From Gibbula magus (taxonomy: Eukaryota; Mollusca; Gastropoda; Trochida; Trochidae): a DNA stretch of 64,000 nucleotides. Under the pieces are notes generated by a model. It ran no database searches and was not told the DNA's origin. It saw nothing but the letters and a program-made list of their open reading frames with translations. Positions 33,461 through 45,740 of the stretch are shown here, piece after piece. Each line of letters begins with the position of its first letter. Within the stretch, counting starts at the first letter, position 1. Position numbers and translations under genes: made by a program. The stretch is taken from the NCBI GenBank assembly GCA_936450465.1, contig OW388302.1, positions 56,727,959 to 56,791,958 on the forward strand, written 5' to 3'.

Positions 33461-34523
33461 AAACACCTGACAGTAATACTAGTGGCACTTGTCCCTCTGT
33501 CTCTGTTCACTTCAGGATATTGGTTTATGAGGGACTTTCCAAAAGTAGACATTCGATTCAGCGAGAGCCCAATGAGAGCTCCTCCACACTTGTCCAGATC
33601 TGATGACTCGGTCCCTCTCAATACAAGCAGATTCCTGATATACCAGTGCCGGAACGGACAGGAGTGTGGTGGCTTGTCGGACAGACAGGATGGTATCGTC
33701 AGTGCCTACGTCATCTCGCAGATTCTCGGAGTGAGGTTTGGTATCGACGTGAACAAACCTTGTCCCCTCTCGAGTTACCTCATCCCGAACCGGGTCGACT
33801 GGATCATACCTCCACACGCTCAAGGGCAAGACAAAGGAGTACTGGACTCGAATTGGAAGGAAACACAACTACGCTGAACTCAGCTTCGAAAATATCACGT
33901 CTAAGAAGACAAAGGATGTTATCTATTACAGGGGAAACATCAATGTTCTAGACTTCCTCATGAAAAATCCACTCTACAAAAAGCTTCCTTGGACTGAAGG
34001 TCTGGGTAGATTTGATGCAATCAAATATATATATAACCGCATCATTAAGCTGTCCACATCAACACAAAGTAAATTTGACTCCTTTCTGAAATCAATTGGA
34101 GAAGATAAATTAGTTTGCGCCCATATCAGACTTGGTATACAGCCGCGGTTTCCCTTTCCAACCCCTCATGTTCCGACTGTCATCGACTTTCTGAAGCAGC
34201 TGGTGAAAGACGAACATGCTTATAAAATATTTCTTGCTACAGATTCTCAAAATGTTTCTTCCTTGTTCAACAAAACATTTGGATCACATCTGAGTAGCAT
34301 AGCCGGACCTATAATTCATGTAGATCAATCCAAAGCGAACTATCGTTGCAATGGTATGGAGAAGGCCATTTTGGACCAGATGGCCCTGACGTATTGTAAC
34401 ATCCTCGTTATGTCCCATAGTGGATTCAGTAGAACTGCAGCTGTACTCAGAGGAACCGACCATAATCTGTACGAGGCTGTGAGTCACAATGTAACTAAAG
34501 TCATGAGAATGGAACCTGTCTGA
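33461..34523 (+). CDS. Fucosyltransferase-like type II membrane glycosyltransferase, main exon, one frameshift
   Basis: After the acceptor TTTTCTGTTTTCAG the exon encodes a signal anchor (HLTVILVALVPLSLFTSGYWF), a short stem, then CRNGQECGGLSDRQDGIVSA near residues 65-85. This is a Gly-rich nucleotide-sugar-binding loop of the kind seen in GT-B fucosyltransferase-like families. Later come VCAHIRLG (the His-x-Arg motif used for GDP-fucose in these folds) and MSHSGFSRTAAVLRG near the C-terminus. Together with exon 1 the protein would be about 355 residues, a plausible Golgi enzyme. The first part reads in one frame (stop at about 33875) and the rest in the next frame, open from 33753. The switch probably lies at 33805-33825, where LKGKTKEYW and RKHNYAELSF appear in the new frame. 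This is either one sequencing indel or a genuine inactivating mutation. The exact donor, acceptor substrate and family are unknown. Confidence 0.7.
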
Positions 34524-35529
34524 ATCTAACATGCGTGTATGAAACCGTATGTACCGTATTTCCTCTAAAGTGGCCCGAGCTATTATCAACATATTACAAT
34601 ATTTACTCATGTGCCACCGATGATGGATACTTTTTGAGTAATTAACGAGTAATGATCACCTTGAGGTTATAAACCGGACCCCGATTAGAGGTCCGGACCC
34701 CGATTAGAGGTCAGGACCCATAATTTCGAAGCTCTTTTAGCGCTAAGATACTCGCAAGTGTCATGTATTAACATCGACTTGCGACTATCATAGCACTAAG
34801 ACAGCTTCGAAAATATGGGCCCAGACTTTTTTGGGGGACTTGATTATGTTTATAGTACCCCCGGCTGCTAATAGAGGCCTAGTCCAAATTACAGTGTATG
34901 TAAATTCTGGAATATCAATAGTACTTAGGATGAGATCAATTTTCTTACTGTATAGAAGCATTCAGATTAAAGGTTTCTGGTGTCTGCGAGGCAAGACTTA
35001 TGATCAGTTTTGAAATCTAGAGGTGTTCCTCCCAAAACGGTTAACTCAATATAGTCTATTTATGAATCAGTTAAGGAGAGATGGGACGATGAAACGAAAT
35101 ATTTTGAGAATTCGCTTATTTTTTTCAAAATAGCAAGTATATTGTGACCTTTATACAAAAATGTAAGAAAATATAGAGTTATCGGTATCAATAGTAACAC
35201 CCCTGTCAGCAAATTACCCTATTTTTGACCGCTTTATCCTACATAAATTAAGTGCGCGCTTTTAACGATACAATGTTAGATACAATGTTATCACACACAC
35301 GGATACATAGCAAGTTTATATTTTGAAAAGTAATGACACTGTTAAAGGAAATACAATAGAATTAAGTAGTCTTTAAATAAAAATGGCCCTTTTATCATCG
35401 TTTTTCGCATATTCAAAGGCAATTCTCACTGACACACATATTCTAGATATTGCTTAAACTGTAATATGATGTGCGCGTCGTAAAATGGTCGTTTAAAAGA
35501 CGTTGCGGTAAATTTAAGCTTTATCTCAG
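34524..35529. other. No supported gene; 3' flank of the glycosyltransferase-like gene
   Basis: It includes two direct copies of ACCCCGATTAGAGGTC (34679-34720). The first AATAAA-like signal seen is near 35376. The remainder is AT-rich. Confidence 0.4.
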
Positions 35530-36040
35530 AATTTCTGTGTCGACTAAAATGTATTCATGAACAGAATTGGTATAGTTCACTTCAAAATGATAACAAAGCT
35601 AATCTTACTCTTGTTTTAAAGTTTCACTGTCTAAGGAATTATATTTGAATGCGGTCATTGTTAAAGTAGCATTAGCCCAATTTAGGTGTTTTTCGCATCA
35701 TTTAAGAATTGAAACGGACCGGTTTTATAATATAGATAGAAATTATGGTAGATTATGTTTACAATACGACGAAGGCTATATTGAGGATGAATACCATTTC
35801 CTTCTTGAGTGTTCAACAATTAAAAAGCTCCGTCTTAATCATTTGCCGGAAGCTTTTTGTACAAATCAAAATAAAAATAAATTTAAAATCCTCATGTCAA
35901 CATCGAATTTCAAACTCCTCAATAATTTAGCAAGCTTTATTTTTCATGCCATGTACTAAAGTTGTTAAATGAGTAACTGTTGCTGTACGTATATACAACA
36001 ATGTAGTTATGAGCCGATGGACGACACTTCAGTAATAAAA
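35530..36040 (+). mobile_element. LINE 3'-terminal fragment (zinc-knuckle-like C-terminus)
   Basis: The frame 35645-35959 contains LAQFRCFSHHLRIETDRFY and EDEYHFLLECS, the C-terminal region of LINE ORF2 proteins where a C..C...H...C-like motif follows (here one Cys is lost: LCLQY). Upstream bases to 35530 read as related sequence in broken frames. The 3' end has AATAAAAGAATTGAAC. Confidence 0.7.
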
Positions 36041-37338
36041 GAATTGAACAAAGCTGATGCAGCAGCTTAATCAGCTTTGAATTGAAACGATATTTCTCCA
36101 ACCAAAGTTCCTTTTACAGATTCCAAACCTGCAATTAAATCTTACATTAAGCAACGGTGGAGGTCCCGATGGAACCAACAATAATACAATTGCACTCTAT
36201 CCAAACTCATTTAGGCTATAAATCTCTCGCATCTTTTACCCACAAGGAAGCCTGTGACCTGTGACTGTGGTATTGCCACCCTCTTCAACTCACGCTTATC
36301 TTTTAAAGGGGGCACACCCTCCAGCCTGTATATCCAGCCAGCGGTCCCTCACAGTTAATTTTAAGCACATTCTGGGCGAGTGTTGGGACACTGCCATACT
36401 TTTATCAGAGATACTTTTCATCCTAATATTTCTATCGGTGAAGTTTTACTCACTTTGGTGAACATCGGGTAATAGATTTTTTTTAAAGTAATCAATCTTT
36501 ATACTTTAAGTCAATTTCTACGTCAGCTTTGTGATAATGTGCTAGTATCTTTAAAAAGCTATCAATGATGTTGATGAACATATCGAAAAATTGCCAAAAA
36601 TCTAACTGAAATATATACACTTAATTTTTCCTTGATTTGTTCGACCCAAAATAAGCCAAGAAATTGCACTAATTACTAGAGGTGTTTTCCAGTCTAAATA
36701 TAGATCAAGTCTATTATTTTCAAGCGCAAAGCATTCTGGTATAGCTCACACACTGAAAGACACGAAAGAAAAATAAAGTTTATGAACAATAAAAGAAATC
36801 GAAATAAAAAAATGTTGCCGGATATTTAGTTACCATTTAATTTAGTAATGTATTTTCTACAAATATATTGGAATAAATATTTATCAACTAGGTATTTTGC
36901 TTGAATTTTATAATCAATGAGAATATATTCGTCATAATTTGCTGGTCTTAACTCAATAAAAAGTACATTAAACAGGCAATAATTTGTATATTCTCAGGAC
37001 ATTTAGAAACATTGTTTACAAAGCAATCGTCACATTCAGTAATGTATGACAAGTGTAGCCTAACTTGTAAGAGAAGAACGTGCAGCAAGTGCATCACATG
37101 GGTTGCTATCTTGCTAAAGCGACTTGCGCTAAAGACCAGCCTTCACGCTTCGGAAACAATGTCGTGATATGAAAATTATTATCACATATCATGTTGTAGA
37201 TAAACTATTTCTCTAGCGATTGACGTTATAAGTATATTTTCCACAAATAATTTTGTATTTGAAACACTAGCATCCTTGATGGCTCTTTAAGGCATTTCCT
37301 TGTTTGCTTTTTCGATCCTTAAAAGGATAATTATTTTT
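36041..37338. repeat. Dispersed AT-rich repeat, partners at 37.42-37.7 kb and 56.9-58.28 kb
   Basis: 36545-36630 (GATGTTGATGAACATATC...) matches 56915-56990. 37120-37290 (CTTGCGCTAAAGAC..GCCTTCACGCTTCGGAAAC) matches 57970-58270. 36375-36545 is a diverged relative of 37500-37680. No coding content was found. Confidence 0.6.
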
Positions 37339-37400
37339 CGCCGCTAATGGCTGAAATATTGTTGATGTGGCGTTAGACTTAAACAATAACTCACTCACTT
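37339..37400 (+). mobile_element. Short hairpin-plus-(CTCA)n element, diverged
   Basis: CGCCGCTAATGGCTGAAATA followed by GGCGTTAGACTTAAACAATA and a CTCA tail. No clear TSD is visible. Confidence 0.65.
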
Positions 37401-37504
37401 CAGGGGAAAGTGTTGGGCAATGTTGGTTTTCAACCAGTTAAAGGGAAAGTTCTATCACTGTTCTATCGGTAGCATCCGCCATCTTGGTTTCTTGGCATTT
37501 CGTC

Positions 37505-37826
37505 TTGGGACACTGCACATATCAGGGAAACTTTTTATCCTTCTATTTCAATCAGTCAAGTTTTTACTCATTTCGGTGAGCATCGTGTTTTAGATTTTCT
37601 AAAGGCTATACACCTTATTGACAAATTGTAAATTTTGACTTTTCATTATCAGCTTTTATTCAACATGTGATAATATGCTGATGTTTTTGCGGCCTTTGTG
37701 CCGCGTTCTGTTTTTCAATTGCAATTTTCTTTTTTTAAATTAGGCATATAAATTAAATATCTCGCCGCTAATGGCTGCAATACTATCGAAGCGGCGTTAA
37801 ACAATAACTCACTCACTCACTCACTC
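37505..37826 (+). mobile_element. Longer SINE-like insertion ending in the hairpin/(CTCA)n module
   Basis: TCTTGGCATTTCGT occurs at about 37491-37504 and again at 37827, so the about 320-bp interval between may be one insertion. Its last 64 bp (37763-37826) are the hairpin/CTCA module. The 5' part (CTTGGGACACTGCACATATC) lacks a tRNA-like head and resembles 36375-36545, so it may be a composite or a transduced flank. Confidence 0.5.
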
Positions 37827-37829
37827 TTG

Positions 37830-38819
<990 letters not shown>

Positions 38820-39004
38820 CTTAATCATTAATATATATAGTAATATGAATCAAAGTGTTATATACGGCTGGTGATTTCATGTTTTATGTGCAATGTTTTT
38901 ATATCATGCATATTTTGTTTAAATGCCATGATTGTTATACATGTATAAAATTGTGATAAACTATTTTTCTTGTTCACTTAATCATAAGTGTTACTCTCGG
39001 TTAC

Positions 39005-39205
39005 CATATATATTCTACCATTCAACCCCTCTATCAACCATTCAACCCCTCTATCAATCATTCAACCCTTCTATCAACCGTTCAACTCATTTATCAACCA
39101 TTTAAACTCTCTATCAACCATCCCACCCTTCTATCAACTATTCAACTGTTCTATCAACCATTCATCTCATCTATCAACCATTCAACCCGTCTATCAACCA
39201 TAGTT
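39005..39205. repeat. 20-bp minisatellite, about 10 units
   Basis: Units of CTATCAACCATTCAACCCCT with substitutions. A repeat-derived frame (39088-39203) is not a gene. Confidence 0.9.
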
Positions 39206-39640
39206 AATTTACTCCTCAAATGCTAAAAAATAATCTTCACACCAAAAGTGCATGTGTATATTTACATAAATGTATATAATATATTACAAGCTAATATGAT
39301 ATAATTGTATTGTATTGTATTGTATTGTATCTAAATATTTCGAAAATTTAAAAGTGGTTGACAAGATCACAATCTTTAGGTATATGATTTACAAAAATTG
39401 TTAGACTGAAACAAGTGTTTCGGTAAGACTGGACGGGTTTATATATGGCGGATCACTCACATTCACGTACAATAACAGCAATATACAGCAACAATAAGAT
39501 GATAAGTGGGTGTTATAAGTGGGATTGGATCCCTTGCTAGGTATTCATTCAGGGCAGACATTCTTCCTTCCATGTTACTGTACCGCTTCTTCTGGAGGTA
39601 AAGGTGTACGAGCGTTGTGTTACATGTCTGCTCGTTCTGA
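39206..39640. other. No supported gene
   Basis: It includes a small (GTATT)n tract at 39307-39331 and the left TSD of the next SINE. Confidence 0.4.
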
Positions 39641-39950
39641 GGTGAGGTGAGGTGAGTTAGGGTTTAACGCCGCTTTCAAGAGTATTTCACTTATATCGCG
39701 GCTGCTAGTATTACGGCAGGGAGAAAGCCCGCAACGCCATGTGGGTGCGGTGAAACCTGCGAGCAACGGCTGGAACTAGCGAACCATGGGTGGTACTGCA
39801 CTGAAATTCAGTATAGCATTGCACCCAAACCTGACTGCGTGTAGAACAGTTCTCTACTGCAGACAAAGTTGCCGTGCCCCTGGCGGGATTCGAACCCCGG
39901 ACCTCTTGATCCGAAGCCGAACGCGCTAACCACGGCGCTATCCCGCCCCC
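39641..39950 (-). mobile_element. tRNA-derived SINE, full length
   Basis: A full-length SINE on the minus strand with the 12-bp TSD TGCTCGTTCTGA (39629-39640 and 39951-39962). It has an 8-bp internal deletion relative to other copies (the CTATGCATT region). Confidence 0.9.
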
Positions 39951-39962
39951 TGCTCGTTCTGA

Positions 39963-40935
39963 ACAACCTTGAGTAGTTGGTATTTGTCAAGGGAAATTAT
40001 ATTCTACTTATTATGATTCAACCGTACACTTACATCCTCCACAAGCTGACACTACTCAATGCAGTGCGTACTACCTACACAAATAGTTTAATCATGAAGA
40101 TAATTGGATTTTGTGAATTTAAACTCTGCTAGTGTTATAAAGTGAAAAAGAGTTTATTAAAATTATAATTAACATTGTAGTTTAAAAAGGAGTTCGCGTG
40201 ACAAGGAATGAGTAACAGGGTAAGCTAAGAGGGTTTGTCGGGACAAAGATTAATAAGCTTCTACGAAAGTTGTGACATGCCGACTAAGATCCTCGGAGAT
40301 AAGTTGAAGGTCCAGGTGGGAGTCGACGAGCAATTACTTGTACAGATAAGAGGGTAATTAGTCAGTATATTAATGAGGGTAATTAATCAGTATATTAATG
40401 AGGGACGGTCATGTTAAACTGCACTGGGAATACATGTTTTAAATTACAAAATAGCTGTAGTTGTGATGGTTTAGTTAAATACGGGATGGAATATGTAGGC
40501 CTACGTGCACAGTGCGTTTTATTCCAATTTTTCTCCTACTTTGATCTTTATCAGTGCCAAAACCTGCTACTCTATTTTAAACAACCGTACAGACTTTTTA
40601 TATCACTGTTGAGCAGTTAATTGCTTACAAGTAACCATTCTTACGTATACGGCACTTTACTAATTTCTATAATTTCATATCATGTCATGTCATTTTGATA
40701 TATTTACATTATACATTTAACTAATTGTGTAATTTTATGTTCTTTATCTTATGCTTGCTTGCTTTTTATTGCAAGTTTATGTACATAGTCCCTGTCTGGT
40801 CATTTAGTACACGGTATCGTGTACCCTTTTTTGGTGGTGTCTCGTTGGATTTCTAAATTAATGTTATTTATATACTTGTATAATCGCGAGGTGAGACTTG
40901 AATACAAAAAACTGTCTGTCTGTTTGTCTGTCTGC
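39963..40935 (+). mobile_element. Possible LINE 3' UTR ending in (CTGT)n, otherwise unassigned
   Basis: The interval 40780-40935 ends AATACAAAAAACTGTCTGTC with a CTGT-repeat tail, the shape of a LINE 3' end. The upstream frame 40411-40620 has no recognised domain. Confidence 0.4.
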
Positions 40936-41129
40936 AATCCTGCAATATTATAATGACGATCGGTTGACGATTGGAGTGTTATGCAAGTGATATCTAGGGG
41001 AATCAGGACTCGTCGATATATAGAAGGGGGAAAGATCTACTGTCCTGTAGTTCCCTTAATTTCAATGTTTAACACTGCAGGGGGCTTAATAGTTGTATAT
41101 TTAGATGTGATAGTTCGATAATGACCCTA

Positions 41130-41390
41130 ACAAATTTTAAGCAAAATTCAAATTCTTTATTTTCAAATTTATTTTTCAAATTTCCCATTTATAATGATAG
41201 TTCATGTCATTTAAATTTAATTCAGAGGGTAAAACATCTTATTACAGAAACCAATAATCCGAAGTGGAAATAACGATGTTGCCTATTTAGCAAAAATTGC
41301 ATGGCGGCCATTTTATTGTGAACACATTTTATTATTTCGATACCTAAATAATACCCGTTTCCATGGTAATATCACACTGTCAGGAAGTCG
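41130..41390. mobile_element. Partial copy of the TTAA MITE family
   Basis: It shares the interior (TTTCCCATTTATAATGATAG, GGCGGCCATTTTATTGTGAA) with 41856-42213 and 30674-31014 but lacks both terminal repeats. Confidence 0.75.
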
Positions 41391-41855
41391 CTTTGTCCTA
41401 GCATATCTCCCCAGCTATACATGTCAGCTCCACCAAACGTTTATAGTTACCGTTCAATAGTGTGTCTCGGCAGATGGTACTCTAGTGTTTTTCGGAGGCA
41501 CAGTACTTCTGATAACACGCCATTAGAGTGTTCAAACATGCTTCAAGGGCATTATCAGTTGTCAGATACAAAGCAGCTGACCTGGGAGTGTTCAGACTAT
41601 CGACTTTAGTGTCGGAGGCCATGCGGCAGGTGATCCTAGACAGGGGTCGGCGGGAGAACCGACAGGGCTAGTCTTACACTCAGACTCTGAAAAAAGTATT
41701 TATTCTGAAAATATCACCATTTTATCAAATATTGATAAGGAGACTAATTAATACAATAAAATTGTAATATAATTTTTAAAAAGGCTTCTTTTCAATATTG
41801 TTTTCAATTTTTATTCACAGTACTAGTCTAAGTGTTAGACTATGGCAGTTCTTAA
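41391..41855. other. No supported gene
   Basis: The 62-residue frame at 41421 is not supported by any domain or splice signal. Confidence 0.35.
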
Positions 41856-42213
41856 AGGCGCTGTAGCACGTTTTTTGCAAATTTTATTTTTTCAAATTTC
41901 CCATTTATAATGATAGTTTATGTCATTTATATTTACTTTAGAGGGTATAACATCTTATTACACAAACCAATTATCCGTAGTGATTATAACGGTCACTTTT
42001 CGTATAAAGCAAATATTGCATGGCGGCCATTTTATTGTGAACACATTTTATTATTTCGAATGACAAAAACGATAGCCGTGGCTTTATGGAACCATGTACA
42101 CTCATTTGTAACTTGACTTTCCGAAGAGAGAAGGGTGTTTTACTATTGGTGACATTATTTTTCAAATACATTTCATCGACTTATTTGAGCGAAAAAAACG
42201 TGCTACAGCGCCT
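41856..42213. mobile_element. MITE with TTAA target site (piggyBac-like), copy 2
   Basis: A 358-bp element with terminal inverted repeats AGGCGCTGTAGCACG and CGTGCTACAGCGCCT between TTAA sites (41852-41855 and 42214-42217). The ends are followed by a run of T (left) and A (right), extending the pairing. Confidence 0.88.
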
Positions 42214-42217
42214 TTAA

Positions 42218-43490
42218 GTTTTGGGAGTCAGGTTCTAGCGGGAGGGTGGGGAGGGGGATTGTGGGGGAGGCTAATGGTGTGTAGAACTGACAACTAGGGT
42301 TACCTATGTTGTTTCATTGTTTAACTATGTAGTTCCCAAGCTATAGTTCCCAAAATAAAACGAAAAGAATGACTTGGTAGATAAAAGCACATGTAAGATT
42401 TCGATACGATACGAGTCGTATATGACATATATAGCGGTACACATTATGCTTATCTGCGAAATTCTATAGATTTTATCAATAGCGAAAGATTCCTTCATTG
42501 ACGACGGACGGGTGTACGTACTGTCCTTACCCTGGGGATAATTATGTACTTCTTCTACTCGCTTGGCCTATTGCGAAAGGTACTATGTCGTCCGTGAACT
42601 TTTCTCAGTATTTTACTTATTCCATTAACAAATACGATACGTTTTCAACCTTTTATTACAAAAACATTTAAAAGCATGTCTACATCATTATAAGAACAAC
42701 CATCCTATCCAAAACAACTAACATTCATCTTATCCTAAAGATATTACCCACTCGGGTTCCTCCTTGAGAGTTCTAACCTGGTCCCCTTCCCATCCCCCTA
42801 TTCGGCCTCCGACTCCGACCCCATGCTACAGACCCCGCCGGCCCCTTCCCACTACCCTGAACTCTGACCGAACCTCCTCTTCTCCCCCAGCTCCCTCTAG
42901 CAAAATCTAACAATCACGCTGGTTTAAACGCGATCAAGGTCAACCATCTGCCGGTGCCAAGCCAATCCCCATCTCCCATTCAAACCCTTAGCCTGCAGTT
43001 CACATTCCTTTCTGGCAGGAAGCTATCTTTCTCCAAGACATACGACCCTGACAAACCTAACAACCCGCGAACGTCCGGTTATTTCAAATTGATACATCGT
43101 CCATACGCTATTAATTGTATTGTAGAGCACGTTGGTAATGTCGACGATTCTGTAGCATGATGTATAAACACATTAACTACCCCCCATTACTTAAAAGCAG
43201 ACATATGTCAGACCTCGATCAAAACACATTTATCTTCTTCTATTTTCGTCTCTATGTGTTAGTTTGCTTTTATACTAAACTGAATATAATATTTAAACTA
43301 TTTCCTTCCATATATATAGTTATTCCATAATATTTTGTTTTCTTTGTTGCTGAGAATTTACAGCTTCTCTTCAATGCAGTGATTACACATTCCTGAGTCT
43401 CGTTTGTTTGTGTTTGACTGATTCACAATGCTCCATTTTATATCATCGTTTTGTTATTTCCGTTTAAGTTGCCTAATGTGTTTGGATAAT
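42218..43490. other. No supported gene; C-rich patch at 42770-42910
   Basis: The patch is CCTTCCC/CCCCGCC-rich. The frame 42954-43160 has no recognised domain. The rest is AT-rich. Confidence 0.4.
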
Positions 43491-43757
43491 TAAGTTTCTT
43501 TTTCATAACGTTCATTTCTGAATGATTCTGTGTGGTTGTTGTAGCGCAGTTTGAAAGAACCACTTGCCAGCCCAATGTATGACACTGTAGCGGATTCAGT
43601 TACAGTGGCTTTGTAGATAACATCATCAATCGGGCATTTTCCGTTGAGTGGACAGTTTGCTTTCTGCCTGCAGTTACAGTTCTTCTTGTTTAGTGCTGAT
43701 TTCAATACTGTTTTGTTAAAATCATTCAGAAATGGACGTTATGAAAAAGAAACTGAA
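43490..43757 (-). mobile_element. Penelope-like/GIY-YIG fragment with inverted ends
   Basis: The minus-strand frame 43490-43705 encodes CPLNGKCPIDDVIYKATV and VSYIGLASGSFKLRYNNH, a Cys-rich linker followed by a GIY-YIG-type motif as in Penelope-like elements. The 35-bp sequence at 43493-43527 recurs in reverse complement at 43721-43755 with one mismatch, so the fragment is a foldback. It is a different lineage from the 22.9-25.4 kb element. Confidence 0.7.
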
Positions 43758-43766
43758 TTATATATA

Positions 43767-44062
43767 GGGGGCGGGATAGCGCAGTGGTTAGCGCGTTCGG
43801 CTTCGGATCAAGAGGTTCCAAATCCCGCCAGGGACACGGTGACTTTGTCTGCAGTAGAGAACTGTTCTACACGCAGTAAGGTTTGGGTGCAATTCTACAC
43901 TGAATTTCAGAGTAGTACCACCCATGGTTCGCTAGTTCCAGCCGTTACTCGCAGGTTTCATCGCAATGCATAGCGACATGGCGTTGCGGGCTTTCTCCCT
44001 GCCGTATTAAGTGATATAAATGAAATACTATTGAAAGAGGCGTAAAACCCCAACTCACCTCA
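43767..44062 (+). mobile_element. tRNA-derived SINE, diverged
   Basis: A head with box A and a damaged box B region (AGGTTCCAAATCCC), and a short TCACC tail. The flanking ATATATA repeats could be a TSD but lie in AT-repeat sequence. It is inserted directly beside the GIY-YIG foldback. Confidence 0.85.
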
Positions 44063-44142
44063 CCTAATATATATAGCGGTATTAAAATAAGCTTAATGCT
44101 TGTTTACCAATCCATTTCTTGATTGAAATAAATATGTTTAAA

Positions 44143-44145
<3 letters not shown>

Positions 44146-44230
<85 letters not shown>
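44146..44230. repeat. (AT)n microsatellite
   Basis: An uninterrupted AT run of about 85 bp. Confidence 0.97.
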
Positions 44231-44233
<3 letters not shown>

Positions 44234-44927
44234 TTTCATTTCTAACGAGAAATACAGAGCTCAAAGTCAAATGCAAATATGGAGTTATCTCCCTTTGACT
44301 AGATCAGATAAACCGCTCAGAAAGATCCTGTTTACTGTTCTCAGACATGTGTAAACAAGCTTATGACGACGTAATACATGTATTATCAAGATGTGATTGG
44401 GTCGACCAGCCTTCATGGGTGAGTGTTTGATATAGCCTAGAATAGCAGGTATAATGATATTGAATTATAGAAGCATGGTGCTTGATAAACGATCTTAAAC
44501 AATCGAACTATAAAGAATATCGATTATGTGAAATAGTTATTGATTTTGATATATTCTCGGAATTCGATTGTCTCTAAACTGCCATTACCATAATCAGGTA
44601 ATGCCTTGATTAGTTTATGCTTTTTTAATAAGAAATTGTGTTTATGCATCAATGTGGGTATAACTCTTGTCATATTCGATACATAGATAGGTACATAGGT
44701 AAATGAAGTGCTTGTAGTGACAGCTCCTCCGCTTTAAAGTAGGTCACGTCACTATATCTAGTATCCACCTGAACCATGCAGGTTTGTCAAGAGACGTCAA
44801 TAGAGCTGGATTTAGCTTGCACGTTATAACTGTATGTCACAGCGGCTGGTAGTATTGAAGCACTGGCTTGCATCAGCGACCCATGAACTGAACTACAGTG
44901 TAATATTGCACACAACTCACTTCACTT
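44231..44927. other. No supported gene; decayed SINE-like patch at 44840-44925
   Basis: CAGCGGCTGGTAGTATTGAAG and TGTAATATTGCACACAACTC resemble scrambled pieces of the SINE body and tail. The rest is unique AT-rich DNA. Confidence 0.4.
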
Positions 44928-44939
44928 CCTAGTCTGGCG

Positions 44940-45356
44940 GGGGCGGGATAGCGCAGTGGTTAGCGCGTTCGGCTTCGGATCAAGAGATCCGGGGTTCGAA
45001 TCCCGCCAGGGGCACGGCAACTTTGTCTGCAGTAGAGAACTGTTCTACACGCAGTAAGGTTTGGGTGCAATGCTACACTGAGTTTCAGCGTAGTATCACC
45101 CATGGTTCGCTAGTTCCAGCCGATGCTCGCAGGTTTCACCGCAAAGCATAGCCACATGGCGCTGCGGGCTTTCTCCCTGCCATAATACTAGCAGCCGCGA
45201 TATAAGTGAAATACTCTTGAAAGCGGCGTTAAACCCCAGCTCACCTCACCTCACCTCCTACATTCACAGAAGTTGAAATGAGTTTTAGTATTTGCAAGGA
45301 TTATGGCATAAAACCCATATATATATTATATATATTGTAATCACCTCACCTCACCT
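44940..45356 (+). mobile_element. tRNA-derived SINE with 3'-transduced flank and second tail
   Basis: A SINE body (44940 to about 45257, head to (TCACC)n tail) is followed by 83 bp (45259-45341) identical by eye to 18935-19017, the flank of the SINE at 18592. A new TCACCTCACCTCACC tail (45341-45356) follows. The whole unit is bracketed by the 12-bp TSD CCTAGTCTGGCG (44928-44939 and 45357-45368), so body, flank and second tail were inserted together. Confidence 0.9.
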
Positions 45357-45377
45357 CCTAGTCTGGCGTCAAGCAGT

Positions 45378-45480
45378 CTCATTAAAATCCCGACCGTAAT
45401 GAGTTGCACTACGTTACACAATATACATGTATGTGTGTAACGTAGTGGAACTTCATTACTATCTGATTTTAATGAGATTG
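45378..45480. repeat. Palindromic element of about 100 bp
   Basis: TCTCATTAAAATC and GATTTTAATGAGA close the ends, and ACTACGTTACAC with GTGTAACGTAGT close the centre around ATATACATGTATG. The intermediate parts pair imperfectly (GTAATGAG/CTTCATTAC). Confidence 0.8.
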
Positions 45481-45659
45481 GGCATCAAGAACTGTTTTGG
45501 AGCCGATGCAAGTCTACAGCAAGACAGGACCACGTCTAAGTTTAAGTTTCTGAAAATGAACACTTCTCAGGGCCTCATTCTTCATTTATTTCATTTTTTG
45601 CTAATTATGAAATATCAGACTATGAAATTACCTGCACCAGATAAAGGTACCGACCCCCC

Positions 45660-45716
45660 GGCTCCAGAATCTCCCCGAAGCCGAACGTGCTAACCACTGC
45701 CTATCCCGACGCTTGT
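45660..45716 (-). repeat. SINE head fragment
   Basis: GAAGCCGAACGTGCTAACCACTGCCTATCCCG is the complement of the tRNA-like head with small deletions. Only the A-box side remains. Confidence 0.6.
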
Positions 45717-45740
45717 TTTCAGTAGTAAATCCATGGTTAT

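Noticed and set aside
33646..33951. Alternative frame within the glycosyltransferase-like exon
   Set aside because: It overlaps the better-supported frames and shows none of the family motifs.
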